DNA of 10,528 nt, taken from NCBI GenBank assembly GCA_039199225.1, contig JBCCSZ010000278.1, positions 1 through 10,528 on the forward strand, read 5' to 3'. The notes under the pieces were generated by a model that ran no database searches, was not told where the DNA came from, and saw only the letters and a list, made by a program, of their open reading frames with translations. The DNA comes from JBCCSZ01 sp039199225 (GTDB taxonomy: Bacteria > Bacteroidota > Bacteroidia > Chitinophagales > Saprospiraceae). Positions 1 to 6,778 of the stretch are shown here, piece by piece. Made by a program: the position numbers and the translations under genes. Position 1 is the first letter of the stretch. Every line of letters starts with the position of its first letter.

Positions 1-1
1 C

Positions 2-562
2 AAAAATGCCCCTTACAATGGGCTGCAGTCCCTCCAAGGCAAAAGAATTGCGACCTCTTATCCCAATTCCCTACAAAACTTCCTGGATAAGCATCAATTA
101 GAGTGTGACATTCACGTTATTTCAGGTTCTGTTGAAATTGCGCCAAATATTGGGCTGGCAGATGCCATCTGTGATTTGGTAAGTTCTGGCAGTACCCTGT
201 TTAAAAATGGGCTGGAAGAGAAAGAAGTCATCCTGAAATCCCAAGCCAGCTTGGTCGTTGCACAGCAGTTGGCTCCTGAGCTACAATCCATCTTTGATCA
301 ATTGCTTTTCCGCATCAAATCTGTTTTGGCGGCTAAAAACAATAAGTACCTACTGATGAATGCTCCCAGTGACAAAATCGAGGAGATCACCAGGTTGCTG
401 CCAGGGATGAAAAGCCCGACGGTGATGGCGCTTGCTACCCAGGGGTGGAGTTCCATACACACAGTGATTGCAGAAGATCGTTTTTGGGAGATCATCGATC
501 AGCTCAAAAACCATGGTGCAGAAGGTATTTTAGTCATTCCCATCGAAAAAATGATCGTATGA
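2..562 (+). CDS. hisG: ATP phosphoribosyltransferase, long form (HisG), 5'-truncated by window edge
   Basis: First committed step of histidine synthesis: condensation of ATP with PRPP to phosphoribosyl-ATP in the cytoplasm. The open frame enters at base 2 and gives 186 residues with no start codon, so roughly the first 100 residues of the usual 280-300 lie outside the window. Visible are the family signature GSVEIAPNIGLADAICDLV (fragment residues 42-60) and the following SSGSTL, which together form the PRPP-binding region. The last 70 or so residues match the C-terminal ACT-like regulatory domain and end in ILVIPIEKMIV, very close to the E. coli HisG C-terminus. This is therefore the long, hexameric form that does not need HisZ and is expected to be feedback-inhibited by histidine. 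Its TGA overlaps the hisD ATG (ATGA), implying translational coupling. The operon promoter is not in the window. Confidence 0.96.
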   Translation, partial: KNAPYNGLQSLQGKRIATSYPNSLQNFLDKHQLECDIHVISGSVEIAPNIGLADAICDLVSSGSTLFKNGLEEKEVILKSQASLVVAQQLAPELQSIFDQLLFRIKSVLAAKNNKYLLMNAPSDKIEEITRLLPGMKSPTVMALATQGWSSIHTVIAEDRFWEIIDQLKNHGAEGILVIPIEKMIV

Positions 563-1851
563 AAACCTATAATCAACCCAGCCCCGACCAATGGGCAACC
601 TTATTGGAGCGCCCCCTGATGGATGTTTCCGACTTGGAAAATCGTGTCAGTACCATCTTGCAGAAAGTGCAGCAGGAGGGAGATCGTGCCTTGCGAGATT
701 TTACAGCGCGATTCGACGGCGTTCAGTTGGAAGGAATTGCTGTAAGTCCGGAGGAATTTGCAGCATCGGAGGCCCTGGTGTCTCAAGCATTGAAGCAGGC
801 CATCCAAACGGCTCACACTAACATTGATCAATTTCACCGGCAGCAGCAATTGCAAACAGAAGTGATCGAAACCATGCCGGGTGTAAAGTGCTGGCAAAAG
901 AGTGTGGGCATCGAAAAAGTTGGTCTCTACATTCCAGGCGGAACAGCGCCCCTGTTTTCTTCGGTATTAATGCTGGCCGTACCCGCCAAAATCGCCGGAT
1001 GCCAAGAGATTGTGCTTTGCACGCCGCCGGCTAAAGATGGTAGTGTCCATCCTGCGATTCTCTACACGGCAAGCCTGGTTGGTGTCAGCAAGGTTTACAA
1101 GGTTGGTGGAGCACAGGCCATTGCTGCGATGGCCTACGGCACGGAGACTGTTCCACAGGTCTACAAGATATTTGGTCCCGGCAATCAGTACGTTACGGCT
1201 GCCAAGCAGTTGGTTAACAAGAGTGGCTTGCCCATCGATATGCCCGCTGGCCCTTCAGAAGTGCTGATCGTTGCCGATAATTCTGCTAATCCGGACTTTG
1301 TTGCAGCGGATTTGTTGTCGCAGGCAGAGCATGGCATCGATAGCCAGGTGGTCTTGGTGGCTTTTGAAGAGGCAATGGTCCGCCGTACCTTGGATGCTGT
1401 CGATCGGCAGTTGGTCGACTTGCCGCGCCAAGAGATCGCCCGCAAAGCCCTGGAAAACAGCCCGGCTGTCATCCTTGAGTCAGAAGAGGCAGCTCTTCAG
1501 TTGGTCAATCAGTACGCTCCGGAGCACTTGATCCTTTCGATGGATCGCGCGCTGGAATTTGCAGGTCACATCACCAATGCTGGTTCGGTTTTCATTGGCC
1601 ACTACACCCCGGAATCTGTGGGTGATTATGCCTCGGGTACCAATCATACCTTGCCGACCAATGGTTTTGCCCGCTCTTACAGTGGTGTAAATCTGGATGC
1701 TTACGTAAAAAAGATTACCTTTCAGCAACTGAGCGCGGCAGGTTTACAGAAGCTGGGACCAGTCGTCGAACAAATGGCCCAAGCCGAGCAATTGGAAGCG
1801 CATAAAAATGCGGTGAGCATTCGCCTAAAAGCTTTAAAAGAAATAGATTAA
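559..1851 (+). CDS. hisD: Histidinol dehydrogenase (HisD)
   Basis: Catalyses the last two steps of the pathway, the zinc-dependent four-electron oxidation of L-histidinol to L-histidine with two NAD+. The 430-residue length is that of the family. Catalytic and zinc residues align with E. coli HisD at a constant offset of four: zinc ligands Gln255 and His258 (SQAEHGID), Asp356 (VGDYASGTNH) and His415 (EAHKNAV), and the catalytic pair Glu322-His323 (YAPEHLIL). The NAD-binding region carries YIPGGTAPL (124-132) and FGPGNQYV (205-212). The start is the ATG at 559, which overlaps the hisG stop codon. The frame stays open further upstream, but that stretch lies over hisG and has no family similarity. 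All residues needed for activity are present. Confidence 0.98.
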   Translation: MKTYNQPSPDQWATLLERPLMDVSDLENRVSTILQKVQQEGDRALRDFTARFDGVQLEGIAVSPEEFAASEALVSQALKQAIQTAHTNIDQFHRQQQLQTEVIETMPGVKCWQKSVGIEKVGLYIPGGTAPLFSSVLMLAVPAKIAGCQEIVLCTPPAKDGSVHPAILYTASLVGVSKVYKVGGAQAIAAMAYGTETVPQVYKIFGPGNQYVTAAKQLVNKSGLPIDMPAGPSEVLIVADNSANPDFVAADLLSQAEHGIDSQVVLVAFEEAMVRRTLDAVDRQLVDLPRQEIARKALENSPAVILESEEAALQLVNQYAPEHLILSMDRALEFAGHITNAGSVFIGHYTPESVGDYASGTNHTLPTNGFARSYSGVNLDAYVKKITFQQLSAAGLQKLGPVVEQMAQAEQLEAHKNAVSIRLKALKEID

Positions 1852-1901
1852 GCTGTCAAAAGAAAGGCATTTTCTGCCCGTTTGATTAAACAACCTATAC
1901 C

Positions 1902-2984
1902 ATGTCGAAATCTGTTGATTCTTCTTCTACGTCCTCTGTCCTTCGCTCTTCCGTCGAATCGCTTGTTCGACCCAATATTCTTCGGATGAAAGCCTATGCT
2001 TCGGCGCGGTCGGAATTTAAGGGTATGGCCAGCGTCTACCTGGATGCCAACGAGAATCCCTTTGATACAGGCTTCAATCGTTATCCCGACCCCCTACAAT
2101 GGCACTTGAAAAAAGAAATCGCGGCCTTAAAAGGTATCGATGCCAAGCGCATTTTCTTGGGTAATGGCAGCGATGAAGCCATCGATCTACTGATCCGGAT
2201 TTTTTGTGAGCCACGCATAGACCACATCCTGACGATGCCTCCCACTTATGGTATGTATCAAGTGTCTGCTGCCGTTTCGGATGTCGCCGTCAAAGAGGTT
2301 CCGCTGACCAGTGATTTTCAGCCGGATGTCGAGGGCGTCCTGGCGGCCGCCGACGAACACACAAAAATTCTTTTTGCCTGTAGCCCCAATAATCCAACAG
2401 GCAATTGCATGCAGCCTGATTTATTGCGAAAGCTGCTGGAAAACTTCTCGGGTATCCTGGTTGTCGATGAGGCTTATGTAGATTTTTCAGAGGCGGAAAG
2501 TTGTACGGCATGGCTGGACGAATTTCCTCGCCTAGTTGTCCTGCAAACTTTTTCTAAAGCATGGGGGCAGGCCGGCATACGCCTGGGAATGGCCTTTGCC
2601 GGTGAAGAAATCATCGCCCTGTTCAACAAAGTCAAGCCTCCTTACAACGTCAATCAACTGACACAGGATGCGGCAGTGATGAGCTTGGAAAACACAGAAG
2701 AAAAAGACGATTGGGTCGACACCATTCTGGCACAAAGGGCTCAACTGAAAGAAGAGTTGAAAGGCTTGTCTTTTGTCGAAAAGGTCTATCCCTCTGATGC
2801 TAATTTTTTACTAGTCAAGGTGACAGATGCAGATGATTTATACAATTTTTTGGTGGAAAATGAGATCATTGTTCGCAATCGTTCAAGGGTCCATCTGTGT
2901 GAAGGCTGTCTTCGGTTTACCATCGGTACAGAGCTGGAAAATGCGATTTTGATGGGGGCTTTAGTCGATTATGCTGCCTCCTAA
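1902..2984 (+). CDS. hisC: Histidinol-phosphate aminotransferase (HisC)
   Basis: PLP enzyme converting imidazole-acetol phosphate plus glutamate to histidinol phosphate and 2-oxoglutarate; class II aminotransferase fold. In the 360-residue product the Schiff-base lysine is Lys219 (TFSKAWGQAGIRLG), with Asn164 (SPNNPTG), Asp189 and Tyr192 (VVDEAYVDF), Arg227 and Arg338 (CLRFT) in the usual cofactor and phosphate-binding places. GNGSDEAIDLL (87-97) and YLDANENPF (46-54) are also family signatures. A serine-rich tail of about 20 residues precedes the point where HisC proteins usually begin (LVRPNI, residues 21-26). The ATG at 1902 is the first in frame after a TAA six codons upstream; the next ATG (Met29) would cut into the conserved N-terminus. 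It lies 50 bp downstream of hisD and has no Shine-Dalgarno sequence, as is common in Bacteroidota. Confidence 0.97.
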   Translation: MSKSVDSSSTSSVLRSSVESLVRPNILRMKAYASARSEFKGMASVYLDANENPFDTGFNRYPDPLQWHLKKEIAALKGIDAKRIFLGNGSDEAIDLLIRIFCEPRIDHILTMPPTYGMYQVSAAVSDVAVKEVPLTSDFQPDVEGVLAAADEHTKILFACSPNNPTGNCMQPDLLRKLLENFSGILVVDEAYVDFSEAESCTAWLDEFPRLVVLQTFSKAWGQAGIRLGMAFAGEEIIALFNKVKPPYNVNQLTQDAAVMSLENTEEKDDWVDTILAQRAQLKEELKGLSFVEKVYPSDANFLLVKVTDADDLYNFLVENEIIVRNRSRVHLCEGCLRFTIGTELENAILMGALVDYAAS

Positions 2985-3052
2985 AAGTCAAACCCTCTTG
3001 CTCATTTCAAAAATTGGTTTTTAAGTATTTCCCTCAAAATGTAAGTTGTTCG

Positions 3053-4192
3053 ATGAAGCCCAAAATTCTTTTTATCGATAGAGATGGCACCCTGGTTTTG
3101 GAGCCGCCAGTGGATTACCAGTTGGACTCCCTGGAGAAGTTGGAGTTTTATCCGGGGGTTTTTCAGTTTCTGTCCCGCATTGTGCAAGAACTGGATTATC
3201 AATTGGTGATGGTCACCAATCAGGATGGCCTCGGAACCGATAGCTTTCCGGAGGATACCTTTCATCCGCCCCACAACAAAATGCTCAAGGCATTTGCCAA
3301 CGAAGGCATTCACTTCGAAGAAATATTGATCGATCGCACTTTTCCACACGAAAATGCCCCAACCCGAAAGCCTAGAACCGGATTGCTGACCCACTACCTC
3401 GAAGGGGATTACGATCTGGCGAATTCATTTGTGCTCGGTGATCGACTGACAGATATGGAGCTGGCCAAAAACCTGGGAGCGAAAGGAATTTGGCTCAACA
3501 ATGGTTCGGACTTGGGTACCGATGAGCTGGAAGGTCGGACAGATGATTTACAACAACACATCGCACTGACGACGCAAAGCTGGCAAGAGATTTATCGCTT
3601 CCTGAAATTACCGCCCAGGGTCGTTGAAGTCAAACGGACCACTAAGGAAACAGATATTGACATCCGCTTGCAATTGGATGGGCAAGGCATCGGTGAAAAT
3701 GAAACGGGCTTGGGTTTTTTCGATCATATGCTCGACCAATTGGCGCGCCATTCCGGAAGCAATTTGCGTGTCAAAGTCAAAGGAGATTTACATATTGATG
3801 AACACCATACCATCGAGGACACAGCTTTGGCATTAGGAGAGGCTTATGACAAAGCCATTGGCGACAAACTTGGCATGGAACGCTATGGGTTTTGTTTGCC
3901 AATGGATGATTGTCTGGCCCAAGTCGCCATCGATTTTGGAGGTCGTCCTTGGATTGTTTGGGACGCAGAATTTAAGCGCGAAAAAATTGGAGATGTTCCA
4001 ACCGAAATGTTCTTTCATTTTTTCAAGTCGTTTAGCGATACCGCCCGCTGCAATCTCAACGTCAAAGCCGAAGGAACCAACGAACACCATAAGATCGAAG
4101 CGATTTTTAAAGCATTTGCCAAAGCCATCAAAATGGCCATCAAGCGCGATTTATACAGTAAGCAATTACCCAGTACCAAAGGGGTTTTGTAA
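3053..4192 (+). CDS. hisB: Bifunctional histidinol-phosphatase / imidazoleglycerol-phosphate dehydratase (HisB)
   Basis: Fusion enzyme of 379 residues. Residues 1-165 are a HAD-type histidinol phosphatase with nucleophile Asp9 and Asp11 (FIDRDGTL), VTNQDG (54-59) and GDRLTDMELA (129-138). Residues 190-379 are imidazoleglycerol-phosphate dehydratase with metal-binding His225 (FFDHML), His233, His251/His252/Glu255 (EHHTIEDT), His322 and His345/His346/Glu349 (EHHKIEA), ending in LPSTKGVL. It performs the dehydration before, and the dephosphorylation after, the HisC step. The ATG at 3053 puts the DxD motif at residues 9-11, as in E. coli; an upstream TTG at 3014 would add 13 unsupported residues. 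The cysteine-rich zinc loop of E. coli HisB-N (Cys93, His95, Cys101, Cys103) is replaced by FPHENAPTRKP (97-107) with no cysteine, which I recall as typical of Bacteroidota HisB. It follows hisC after 68 bp. Confidence 0.97.
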   Translation: MKPKILFIDRDGTLVLEPPVDYQLDSLEKLEFYPGVFQFLSRIVQELDYQLVMVTNQDGLGTDSFPEDTFHPPHNKMLKAFANEGIHFEEILIDRTFPHENAPTRKPRTGLLTHYLEGDYDLANSFVLGDRLTDMELAKNLGAKGIWLNNGSDLGTDELEGRTDDLQQHIALTTQSWQEIYRFLKLPPRVVEVKRTTKETDIDIRLQLDGQGIGENETGLGFFDHMLDQLARHSGSNLRVKVKGDLHIDEHHTIEDTALALGEAYDKAIGDKLGMERYGFCLPMDDCLAQVAIDFGGRPWIVWDAEFKREKIGDVPTEMFFHFFKSFSDTARCNLNVKAEGTNEHHKIEAIFKAFAKAIKMAIKRDLYSKQLPSTKGVL

Positions 4193-4229
4193 AAGCATTG
4201 TAGCATTTGATTCAGCCAGAGAAATGCTT
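4193..4229 (+). other. Two mutually exclusive short hairpins after hisB
   Basis: In the 128-bp hisB-hisH gap, AAGCATT (4193-4199) and AGCATTT (4202-4208) can each pair with the same downstream segment, AATGCTT/AAATGCT (4222-4229), giving two alternative 7-bp stems. Neither is GC-rich or followed by a T-run, so this is not an intrinsic terminator. It could be an mRNA-processing or stability element, or chance in AT-rich spacer. No clear -33/-7 promoter was found in the rest of the gap (4230-4320). Confidence 0.2.
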
Positions 4230-4320
4230 CAATTTATGGGCTGCTTTAAAGAGTGAAAAGCTTTGATCAGCTCATCGCAATTGTCGGAGGATTTATTGAG
4301 AGACTGTACAAAAACATTTT

Positions 4321-4911
4321 ATGTCTGTAGCTATTATCGATTACAATGCAGGAAACTTTCGCTCCGTACTCTTTGCCATGGAAAGACTGGGCGTGACCGC
4401 TGTTTTGACAGACGATCCAGCCCGCATAGCAGAGGCGGATAAAGTTATTTTCCCTGGTGTGGGCGAGGCAAGTACAACCATGAAGTATTTGCGGGAAAAC
4501 AAGTTGGATGAACTCATCCGTTCACTAACGCAGCCAGTATTAGGGATTTGCCTGGGGATGCAGCTGTTGTGTCGCCATTCAGAAGAGGGGAATACTTCCT
4601 GTCTGGACATCATCCCCTTGCAAGTTCGACGTTTTCAACCTTCGGACAGCAGCCAAAAGGTACCGCACATGGGATGGAATGCCATCACGGGATTGAAGGC
4701 TGGCCTATTCGATGACAGCCTTGAAAATCAATACGTTTATTTTGTACACAGCTATTACGTAGAGCAAGGAGCTTACACCACTGCCAGCTGCGACTATGTA
4801 TTGCCATTTAGTGCGGCCTTGCAAAAAGATAATTTTTATGCTACCCAGTTCCACCCCGAGAAATCGGGTAGCATTGGAGAGCGCATTCTACAAAATTTCC
4901 TATCCTTATGA
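4321..4911 (+). CDS. hisH: Imidazole glycerol phosphate synthase, glutaminase subunit (HisH)
   Basis: Class I glutamine amidotransferase subunit that hydrolyses glutamine and channels ammonia through the HisF barrel. The 196-residue product carries the full triad: nucleophile Cys77 (LGICLGMQ), His178 and Glu180 (TQFHPEKSG). It also has the oxyanion-strand motif PGVGEA (45-50) and the N-terminal IIDYNAGNFRSV (5-16). VPHMGWN (114-120) is the conserved segment at the HisF interface. The length is normal. It begins 128 bp after hisB, the largest gap in the operon, with no Shine-Dalgarno sequence before the ATG. Its TGA overlaps the hisA start (ATGATG). The partner hisF lies two genes downstream. 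Confidence 0.97.
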   Translation: MSVAIIDYNAGNFRSVLFAMERLGVTAVLTDDPARIAEADKVIFPGVGEASTTMKYLRENKLDELIRSLTQPVLGICLGMQLLCRHSEEGNTSCLDIIPLQVRRFQPSDSSQKVPHMGWNAITGLKAGLFDDSLENQYVYFVHSYYVEQGAYTTASCDYVLPFSAALQKDNFYATQFHPEKSGSIGERILQNFLSL

Positions 4912-5636
4912 TGCACATCATCCCAGCCATCGACATCATCGACGGACAATGCGTTCGTTTGACCCAAGGGGACTACCAACAAAAGAAAGTTTATCATACC
5001 GACCCATTGGAAGTGGCCAAGCGTTTTGAAGCTGCCGGAATCACCCGTTTGCACTTGGTCGACCTCGACGGTGCCAAGGCCAAGCAGATTGTCAATTACA
5101 AAGTGTTGGAACGGATCGCTACCCATACCCAGCTGAAAGTAGATTTTGGGGGTGGCTTGAAGTCGGATGCAGATGTGCAAATTGCTTTTGAAAGTGGCGC
5201 CAGGCAAATTACCGGTGGCACCGTTGCCGTCAAGAATAAGGAGCTTTTCTCGAAATGGTTGGCAACTTATGGACCCGAAAAAATCATCTTGGGAGCCGAT
5301 GTCCTCCATGGACATATTGCTGTCAGCGGATGGCAGGAAACGAGCCAATTGGAGTTGTTTGGCTTCTTAGAAGATTACACCGCCCAGGGTATCCAGTACG
5401 TCATTTGTACCGACATCTCCAAAGATGGCCTCCTTCAAGGGACCGCCCGCTCCCTATACCAGCAAATTCTGGATCGTTTTCCCGATTTAAAGTTGATCGC
5501 CAGCGGTGGCGTCACAACAATGGCTGATGTCGAAGCACTACGAGACCTAAACTGCTATGGTGCCATCATCGGCAAAGCCATCTACGAAGGCAAAATCTCC
5601 CTTGATGCCCTAAGTCCTCAATCACCCAATTTCTGA
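4908..5636 (+). CDS. hisA: ProFAR isomerase (HisA)
   Basis: Amadori isomerase converting ProFAR to PRFAR, the substrate of HisHF. A single (beta/alpha)8 barrel of 242 residues. The catalytic general base Asp9 (IPAIDIIDG) and general acid Asp131 (ILGADV) are present. Phosphate-binding segments GGGLKS (81-86) and SGGVTT (199-204) mark the two half-barrel repeats, and CTDISKDG (167-174) is the conserved loop. VSGWQE (139-144) distinguishes it from HisF. The start could be the ATG at 4908, overlapping the hisH stop by four bases, or the adjacent ATG at 4911; the difference is one methionine. Coupled translation with hisH is likely. Confidence 0.97.
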   Translation: MMHIIPAIDIIDGQCVRLTQGDYQQKKVYHTDPLEVAKRFEAAGITRLHLVDLDGAKAKQIVNYKVLERIATHTQLKVDFGGGLKSDADVQIAFESGARQITGGTVAVKNKELFSKWLATYGPEKIILGADVLHGHIAVSGWQETSQLELFGFLEDYTAQGIQYVICTDISKDGLLQGTARSLYQQILDRFPDLKLIASGGVTTMADVEALRDLNCYGAIIGKAIYEGKISLDALSPQSPNF

Positions 5637-5661
5637 GATACCAATTACAAAATCTCTCTCC

Positions 5662-6444
5662 ATGCTTGCAAAACGAATCATTCCTTGCTTAGACATCAAA
5701 GACGGCCGGACGGTCAAAGGCGTCAACTTTGTCAACTTGCGCGATGCTGGTGATCCGGTGGAATTGGGGCAGCTCTACAGCCAGGAAGGAGCTGACGAGC
5801 TGGTTTTTCTCGACATCACAGCGACCCATGAAAAACGCAAAACACTGGCTGCCCTGGCCCGCAAAATCGCAGGTACCCTGAATATTCCCTTTACCATAGG
5901 TGGAGGGATTCGCTCGGTGGAGGACGTTGGGGTTTTGCTGGATTCGGGTGCAGATAAAATTTCAGTGAATTCGGCTGCCGTTCGCCGTCCCGAATTGGTA
6001 GGAGAGTTGGCTGGGCAGTTTGGGAGCCAGTTTGTCGTCATAGCTGTTGATGCCAAGCAAATCGAGGGCGACTGGTATGTGCATTTGAACGGTGGAAGAA
6101 TTCCAACAGCAGTGCGCTTACTAGATTGGGTAAAGGAGGTGGAAAACCGTGGAGCAGGAGAAATTTTGTTTACCTCCATGGACCATGACGGAACGAAGGC
6201 TGGTTTTGCCAACGAAATTTTGGCGGAAGTTTCCCAATCGGTTCGCATTCCCGTGATTGCCTCGGGAGGAGCAGGCCAGATGTCGCATTTTCGGGATGTT
6301 TTTACCCTTGGAAAAGCAGATGCCGGGCTGGCAGCCAGTATTTTTCACTTCAAGGAAATAGGCATAGGCCAGTTGAAGGAATATTTATCCCAGCAGGGCG
6401 TCCCTGTCAGAGCCGTACGGCCCCAGGAGCTTTCGAAGAAATAG
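5662..6444 (+). CDS. hisF: Imidazole glycerol phosphate synthase, cyclase subunit (HisF)
   Basis: Uses ammonia from HisH to convert PRFAR into imidazoleglycerol phosphate and AICAR, the latter feeding purine synthesis. The (beta/alpha)8 barrel of 260 residues has the catalytic pair Asp11 (CLDIKDG) and Asp130 (IAVDAK), Lys19 (TVKGVNF), and TSMDHDGTK (171-179) with the conserved Asp176. Phosphate-binding GGGIRS (80-85) and SGGAG (201-205) are intact. The numbering matches Thermotoga maritima HisF exactly at residues 11 and 130. It begins 25 bp after hisA with no Shine-Dalgarno sequence. It is the last gene of the cluster: hisIE, commonly found immediately downstream in this phylum, is not there. 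No intrinsic terminator is visible after the stop, so transcripts may run antisense into the small gene at 6552-6677. Confidence 0.97.
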   Translation: MLAKRIIPCLDIKDGRTVKGVNFVNLRDAGDPVELGQLYSQEGADELVFLDITATHEKRKTLAALARKIAGTLNIPFTIGGGIRSVEDVGVLLDSGADKISVNSAAVRRPELVGELAGQFGSQFVVIAVDAKQIEGDWYVHLNGGRIPTAVRLLDWVKEVENRGAGEILFTSMDHDGTKAGFANEILAEVSQSVRIPVIASGGAGQMSHFRDVFTLGKADAGLAASIFHFKEIGIGQLKEYLSQQGVPVRAVRPQELSKK

Positions 6445-6551
6445 GAATGAACTAGAGAGAAATGTAAATGTGAAAACAAGTACAAGAGCGTGAAATACCT
6501 AGTAGTCCCAAGCGGTTGCTTATGAGGTAGGTACAAGCCTTATGAGCGGTC
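6445..6551. other. Spacer between hisF and the convergent small ORF
   Basis: No coding frame with any similarity and no terminator-like hairpin with a T-run is visible on either strand. The only structure seen is an 8-base direct repeat, CTTATGAG, at 6519-6526 and 6539-6546, starting exactly 20 bp apart, with AGCGGT also occurring on each side (6511-6516 and 6545-6550). This could be a small local duplication or chance. Confidence 0.4.
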
Positions 6552-6677
6552 TTAGTAGGTCAGATCGAAGTTGTACCAATAAACGTACAGGATCAGTGCG
6601 ATCAACATAAAAAAACCGATGAAGGAGTACAACAGGCAATATCCTTTCCTGCCCGCGTTTTGAATGCCATCTGCCAT
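6552..6677 (-). CDS. Small single-pass membrane protein, 41 residues (unrecognised)
   Basis: I do not recognise this protein. It starts with an ATG at 6677-6675 and stops with TAA at 6554-6552. The product has a polar N-terminus (MADGIQNAGRKG, 1-12) with Arg10 and Lys11, then an unbroken hydrophobic stretch of about 20 residues (Cys14 to about Tyr33; core FIGFFMLIALIL, 19-30). It ends in an aromatic tail with seven tyrosine, tryptophan or phenylalanine residues among the last eleven (YVYWYNFDLTY). By the positive-inside rule the N-terminus is cytoplasmic. Support for a real gene: the hydrophobic segment with flanking positive charge is what a small membrane protein should look like, and a -33/-7 promoter with correct spacing sits just upstream. 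It is transcribed convergently with hisF and divergently from the hydroxyproline dehydratase gene. It could regulate or scaffold a membrane partner; no function can be assigned. It is too short to rule out chance without conservation data. Confidence 0.6.
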   Translation of the reverse strand: MADGIQNAGRKGYCLLYSFIGFFMLIALILYVYWYNFDLTY

Positions 6678-6683
6678 TTTTCT

Positions 6684-6695
6684 ACAAAATTTTGT
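6684..6695. promoter_or_regulatory. Perfect 12-bp palindrome in the small ORF leader
   Basis: ACAAAATTTTGT is a perfect inverted repeat lying between the predicted -7 box (6697-6704) and the ATG at 6677 of the small minus-strand gene. A symmetric site just downstream of a -7 element is where a repressor dimer would block transcription; as RNA it could only form a weak AU hairpin. The regulator is unknown, and AT-rich palindromes of this size do arise by chance. Confidence 0.3.
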
Positions 6696-6696
6696 G

Positions 6697-6727
6697 CAAA
6701 GAAAGGGAAAAAATCAATAAGATCAAA
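6697..6727 (-). promoter_or_regulatory. Bacteroidota-type -33/-7 promoter for the small membrane ORF
   Basis: On the minus strand TTTG (complement of 6724-6727) is followed after exactly 19 bases by TTTCTTTG (complement of 6697-6704). This matches the phylum consensus TTTG-N19-21-TAnnTTTG with one mismatch (A to T at the second position of the -7 box). The -7 box lies 19 bases before the ATG at 6677, leaving a short leader. Confidence 0.5.
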
Positions 6728-6729
6728 TA

Positions 6730-6778
6730 GACAAGCTACAGGGAATTTCAAATATCGCTGTTTTATGACAAGCTGCAG
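6730..6778. repeat. Imperfect 12-bp direct repeat in the divergent control region
   Basis: GACAAGCTACAG (6730-6741) and GACAAGCTGCAG (6767-6778) match at 11 of 12 positions and start 37 bp apart, about 3.5 helical turns. The pair lies just upstream of the -33 box of the small minus-strand gene and 52-100 bp upstream of the dehydratase start at 6830. It could be a binding site for a regulator of one or both divergent genes. No convincing plus-strand -33/-7 promoter for the dehydratase was found between 6678 and 6829; nothing else is seen in that stretch. Confidence 0.35.

Noticed and set aside
445..558. Upstream extension of hisD to an ATG at 445
   Set aside because: The added 38 residues overlap hisG in another frame and have no HisD similarity; the ATG at 559 gives the family length and correct active-site numbering.
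1865..1890. Possible terminator hairpin between hisD and hisC
   Set aside because: The stem GGCA/TGCC is only four pairs and is not followed by a T-run; the genes are in one operon.
3014..3052. TTG start for hisB at 3014
   Set aside because: The ATG at 3053 places the DxD nucleophile motif at residues 9-11 as in E. coli; the 13 extra residues have no support.
4836..5348. Minus-strand open frame of 170 residues
   Set aside because: Antisense to hisH/hisA, with no family features or plausible start context.
5775..6248. Minus-strand open frame of 157 residues
   Set aside because: Antisense to hisF; composition is explained by codon structure of the real gene.
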